From contig JAFWHC010000002.1 in assembly GCA_017512095.1 (NCBI GenBank), positions 39,404 to 103,403 of the forward strand: a stretch of 64,000 nucleotides of DNA, written 5' to 3'. The translations under genes and the position numbers were made by a program. Below, piece after piece: positions 61,771 through 64,000 of the stretch. Numbering within the stretch: position 1 is the first letter of the stretch; the number at the start of each line of letters is the position of its first letter. The stretch is from Candidatus Saccharimonadota bacterium. Lineage in GTDB: Bacteria; Patescibacteriota; Saccharimonadia; Saccharimonadales; Saccharimonadaceae. The notes below the pieces were generated by a model that ran no database searches, was not told the origin of the DNA, and saw only the letters and a program-made list of their open reading frames with translations.

Positions 61771-62222
61771 TATTTATTCTCCTTGCTGGCATTCTTGTCG
61801 GCCTTGGCGATTTTCTTGGTGGCTTTGGCTTCCTTTGCGTCGGCTTTTTTATCATCTTCAGGTTCGTTGAAGACCTTGATTGAATTCCCCTCGGCGAGTG
61901 TCACGTAGGCGAGTTTCTTGTCTGCGCGGAAAGCGGTGCCTGGATAGGCGTGCTTGCCACGAGAGAAACGGCATTTGTGGCCCTTGCGGGTTAAAACGCG
62001 AACATCCTCTACCTTGACATTGTAATCTTTCTCGACGCGAGCTTTGATAGCTTGTTTACTGGATTCTTCGGTTACGAAGAAGGCATAAGTGCGCTTAGCC
62101 TGTTCGAGATAGGTTTTTTCAGTGGCGCGTGGTTGAAGAAGGTTAAGGATGATTTTGTTATCCTTAGTCTCTTTTACTTCGCCAGATTTGGTTTTGACGG
62201 TGGTCTTAGTATCTTTAGCCAT
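61770..62222 (-). CDS. rplW: 50S ribosomal protein L23
   Basis: 150 residues. A core of about 95 residues (LLQPRATEKTYLEQAKRTYA; VEKDYNVKVEDVRVLTRKGH) carries a lysine-rich C-terminal extension of about 30 residues plus a basic N-terminal extension. Located at the exit tunnel, docking site for SRP and trigger factor. Confidence 0.92.
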   Translation of the reverse strand: MAKDTKTTVKTKSGEVKETKDNKIILNLLQPRATEKTYLEQAKRTYAFFVTEESSKQAIKARVEKDYNVKVEDVRVLTRKGHKCRFSRGKHAYPGTAFRADKKLAYVTLAEGNSIKVFNEPEDDKKADAKEAKATKKIAKADKNASKENK

Positions 62223-62224
62223 AA

Positions 62225-62845
62225 CTATTTGCTTTCCTTTCCGTCAGCTGCAGCGCCAACAAGCCAGGTTTCGACAGCTCCTAGGGCTTTGGTGTCGAAG
62301 AGGATGGCGTCGGCGTTCATGATGTCGAAAACGTTGAGATAAGTAGCACGAACGAGTTTGACGTTCTGAAGGTTATCCGTGGAACGAAGAAGCTCATCGT
62401 TTTTTTCGTCGGTAACGGCTAGAACGGCTTTGTCGGCGATTTTTTGGTTATTCAAAATTTTGACAAAATCTTTGGTTTTGCCGGTGACTTTGAAGTCGGC
62501 GACAAAAACGGCTTTGTCGGCGTTCTTGAGGCTCAAGGCTTGGCGAACGGCGAGTTTTTTGCTGTTCTTTGCAACTTTTTTGGTGAAGTTTTCTTCGCCG
62601 GTGCGGCCGAAAGCGACACCACCGTGGCGCCAGATTGGGTTGCGAGTGGAGCCGAAGCGAGCGCGACCGGTTCCCTTTTGTTTCCAAGGTTTCTTGCCAC
62701 CACCAGAAACTTCACCGCGCTTCAAGGTTTTAGCGTGAGAGCTGCGGGAGTTGGCGAGATATGCATCATAGGCAACTTTGAGGAGCTCGTGGTTCTCAAC
62801 TTCAAGATTGAAGATTTCTTTGTTTAACTTTACAGTGTCCGCCAT
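62225..62845 (-). CDS. rplD: 50S ribosomal protein L4
   Basis: 206 residues from the ATG at 62845 (MADTVKLNKEIFNLEVENHE); a longer frame to 62944 runs into rplC and is rejected. GSTRNPIWRHGGVAFGRTGE tunnel loop and RQALSLKNADKAVFVADFKV are diagnostic. In other bacteria L4 also regulates its own operon. Confidence 0.95.
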   Translation of the reverse strand: MADTVKLNKEIFNLEVENHELLKVAYDAYLANSRSSHAKTLKRGEVSGGGKKPWKQKGTGRARFGSTRNPIWRHGGVAFGRTGEENFTKKVAKNSKKLAVRQALSLKNADKAVFVADFKVTGKTKDFVKILNNQKIADKAVLAVTDEKNDELLRSTDNLQNVKLVRATYLNVFDIMNADAILFDTKALGAVETWLVGAAADGKESK

Positions 62846-62846
62846 A

Positions 62847-63464
62847 TTATTCCTTTCCCTCGATCGTGAGATTGCCCTTCTTTGGACCAGGGACAGCACC
62901 CTTGAGGCCAAGGAGGTTATTTTCTTTGTCGATGTAGGCAACAACGAGGTTCTTGACGGTTACTTGGTCGTGGCCCATGCGGCCAGGCATACGTTTGCCT
63001 TTAAAGACTTTTTGAGGATACATCGAGCCGATAGAACCGACTTTGCGGATGTCGCCCTTGAAGCCGTGGGTATTGCGAGACTCTTGGAAGTTCCAGCGTT
63101 TTACCGTACCGGCAAAACCTTTGCCTTTAGAGATGCCAGTGACGGCAACTTTGTCACCAAGAGAGAACGCGTCGACGGTGATTTGATCACCGAGTTTGAC
63201 GTCTGCGACGTTTTCTACGCGGAACTCTTTAAGAACTTTAGGGTTGATGTTTTCTCCAGCCTTTTTGACGTGGCCGGAAACCGACTTGCTCAGATTCTTA
63301 CCCTTACCAAACCCAAGCTGCACAGCGTTATAACCATCGGTTTCGACGGTTTTAATCTGAGTCACTGTGGCTGGGCCGGCTTCGATGATGGTCACGGGGG
63401 TGACAACGCCATCTTCACCGATGATTTGGGTCATACCAACTTTGGTGCCGAGAATGACTTTCAT
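62847..63464 (-). CDS. rplC: 50S ribosomal protein L3
   Basis: 205 residues. MKVILGTKVGMTQIIGEDGV and SKGKGFAGTVKRWNFQESRN, then GSIGSMYPQKVFKGKRMPGR. First gene of the run: rpsJ (S10), its usual predecessor, is not here; upstream lies the 5S rRNA gene. AAAGGAAAG precedes the ATG and the leader is about 100 nt. Confidence 0.97.
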   Translation of the reverse strand: MKVILGTKVGMTQIIGEDGVVTPVTIIEAGPATVTQIKTVETDGYNAVQLGFGKGKNLSKSVSGHVKKAGENINPKVLKEFRVENVADVKLGDQITVDAFSLGDKVAVTGISKGKGFAGTVKRWNFQESRNTHGFKGDIRKVGSIGSMYPQKVFKGKRMPGRMGHDQVTVKNLVVAYIDKENNLLGLKGAVPGPKKGNLTIEGKE

Positions 63465-63567
63465 TCTTTCCTTTCCCTTAATTTTTTACATTATTAAATC
63501 TAGACTTGTAGGCAGTTTCTCTAAAATGAGACACACCTGTGCGTCTAGGTATAGAAATACGTATATA

Positions 63568-63596
63568 ATTTTATCACAAGTTTCGGGAATTTACAA
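63568..63596 (-). promoter_or_regulatory. Promoter of the ribosomal protein cluster
   Basis: Minus strand TTGTAA (63596-63591), 17-nt spacer, TAAAAT (63573-63568); start about 63561, giving a leader of about 97 nt before rplC that could host autoregulation. Confidence 0.6.
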
Positions 63597-63618
63597 GAGG
63601 TGTTGAAAAAAATAGCAG

Positions 63619-63641
63619 AAAAAACCACCCGTGAGGGTGGT
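63619..63641 (-). terminator. Terminator of the rRNA operon
   Basis: ACCACCC-TCAC-GGGTGGT hairpin read on the minus strand, followed by TTTTTT, about 12 nt after the 5S 3' end. Confidence 0.85.
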
Positions 63642-63652
63642 CTTCTCATAAA

Positions 63653-63758
63653 TTGGCATCTTGCTAGTTTCCCGCGATTGCAGTATAATCGCCCCTACCA
63701 GGCTTGACTTCTGTGTTCGGAATGAGAACAGGTATTTCCCTGGCGGTATGGACACCAA
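63653..63758 (-). rRNA. rrf: 5S ribosomal RNA
   Basis: About 106 nt. Terminal helix TTGGTGTC/GATGCCAA, loop with CATTCCGAACACAGAAGTCAAGC in spaced form as in all 5S RNAs, and GCGGGAAACTAGCAAG near the 3' end. Ends are set by the terminal helix. Confidence 0.9.
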
Positions 63759-63859
63759 ACAAAACGTTCGCTAGAGCGTTCTATTGGAGTCCATGTGTAG
63801 ATACCAGATTTTAATTGACTTCGGTGTCAAGCACCGATTGTTAGACTAAGTTCAAGTCA

Positions 63860-64000
63860 TAAAAAGGCGATGGACCGATTAGTATGCTTCGTCTCCACAC
63901 GTTGCCGTGCTTCCAACTTGCACCTATCAACCAGATCTTCTTTCTGGGGTCTCATGGGGAATCCTTATCTTGGAGTGGGCTTCGCGCTTAATATGCTTTC
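63860..64000 (-). rRNA. rrl: 23S ribosomal RNA, 3' end (partial)
   Basis: The minus strand contains conserved 3'-terminal 23S sequence: AAGATAAGGATTCCC, TTGATAGGTGCAAGT, GCAACGTGTGGAG and ACTAATCGGTCCATCG. The exact 3' end is uncertain by about 15 nt; the rest lies beyond the window. No tRNA in the 23S-5S spacer. Confidence 0.88.

Noticed and set aside
1..64000. CRISPR array or cas genes
   Set aside because: No regularly spaced direct repeats with unique spacers and no Cas motifs seen.
1..64000. UGA recoded to glycine (as in SR1/Gracilibacteria)
   Set aside because: Conserved genes end at TGA where expected (for example pth and the PssE-like gene) and no conserved protein needs an in-frame TGA.

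Overview
The window looks like a chromosome segment of a Candidatus Saccharibacteria (TM7) or closely related CPR/Patescibacteria organism. Evidence: very compact gene spacing with many TAATG/ATGA overlaps, a reduced ribosomal protein cluster, a stripped-down FtsQ-like protein, a large membrane-anchored TraG/HerA-type ATPase, DUF3048, PEGA and FISUMP surface proteins, and standard TGA stops (no sign of UGA recoding). This assignment is inference; no 16S rRNA is present.

Layout. 1-421: 3' end of an AAA+/DUF4143 ATPase. 450-6705: divisome and peptidoglycan cluster on the + strand (ftsI-type PBP, mraY, ftsW, murG, FtsQ-like, small membrane protein). 6706-7690: spacer with a terminator, a 156-bp palindromic element and a small coiled-coil gene. 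7688-16485: minus-strand housekeeping block (TraG/HerA-like ATPase, sigma-region-4/HTH protein, topA, dprA, pth, UPF0145) that also holds an unidentified ~340-nt + strand RNA and a ~75-nt minus-strand RNA. 16713-18567: accessory genes of unknown function plus an eroded stretch. 18625-28215: a complete Wzx/Wzy-type surface polysaccharide locus read as one minus-strand run. 28288-30833: an operator-controlled HATPase/STAS-like pair, then rarA. 30835-38704: ppa, glyS, recO, response regulator, histidine kinase, clpP, membrane zincin, clpC (with CIRCE). 38936-46564: hypothetical gene, fusA, MacB-like ABC transporter, pgk, pyk. 46622-57155: membrane and surface proteins, two tRNA-Glu genes and gltX. 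57212-64000: S8-S14-L5-L14-S17-L16-S3-L22-S19-L2-L23-L4-L3, then 5S and the 3' end of 23S rRNA, all read on the minus strand.

How it fits together. The envelope genes (PBP/MraY/FtsW/MurG, polysaccharide locus, FISUMP protein, DUF916-like and PEGA proteins) suggest a Gram-positive-type wall with a variable surface. The most striking observation is that the three homopolymeric G/C tracts of nine or more bases that I found all sit in surface genes: C9 inside the initiating sugar transferase, C9 inside a rhamnosyltransferase-like gene, and G10 exactly in the -35/-10 spacer of the large FISUMP surface protein gene. This is the classic architecture of slipped-strand phase variation.

Other unusual points: a TATAAT box 4-10 nt before the ATG at many genes, implying widespread leaderless mRNAs; twin perfect 13-bp inverted operators over the promoter of an ATPase/STAS-like pair; a two-copy inverted-repeat element whose arms differ between copies while its core is conserved; and a ribosomal protein cluster without L24 and L29 at their usual positions.
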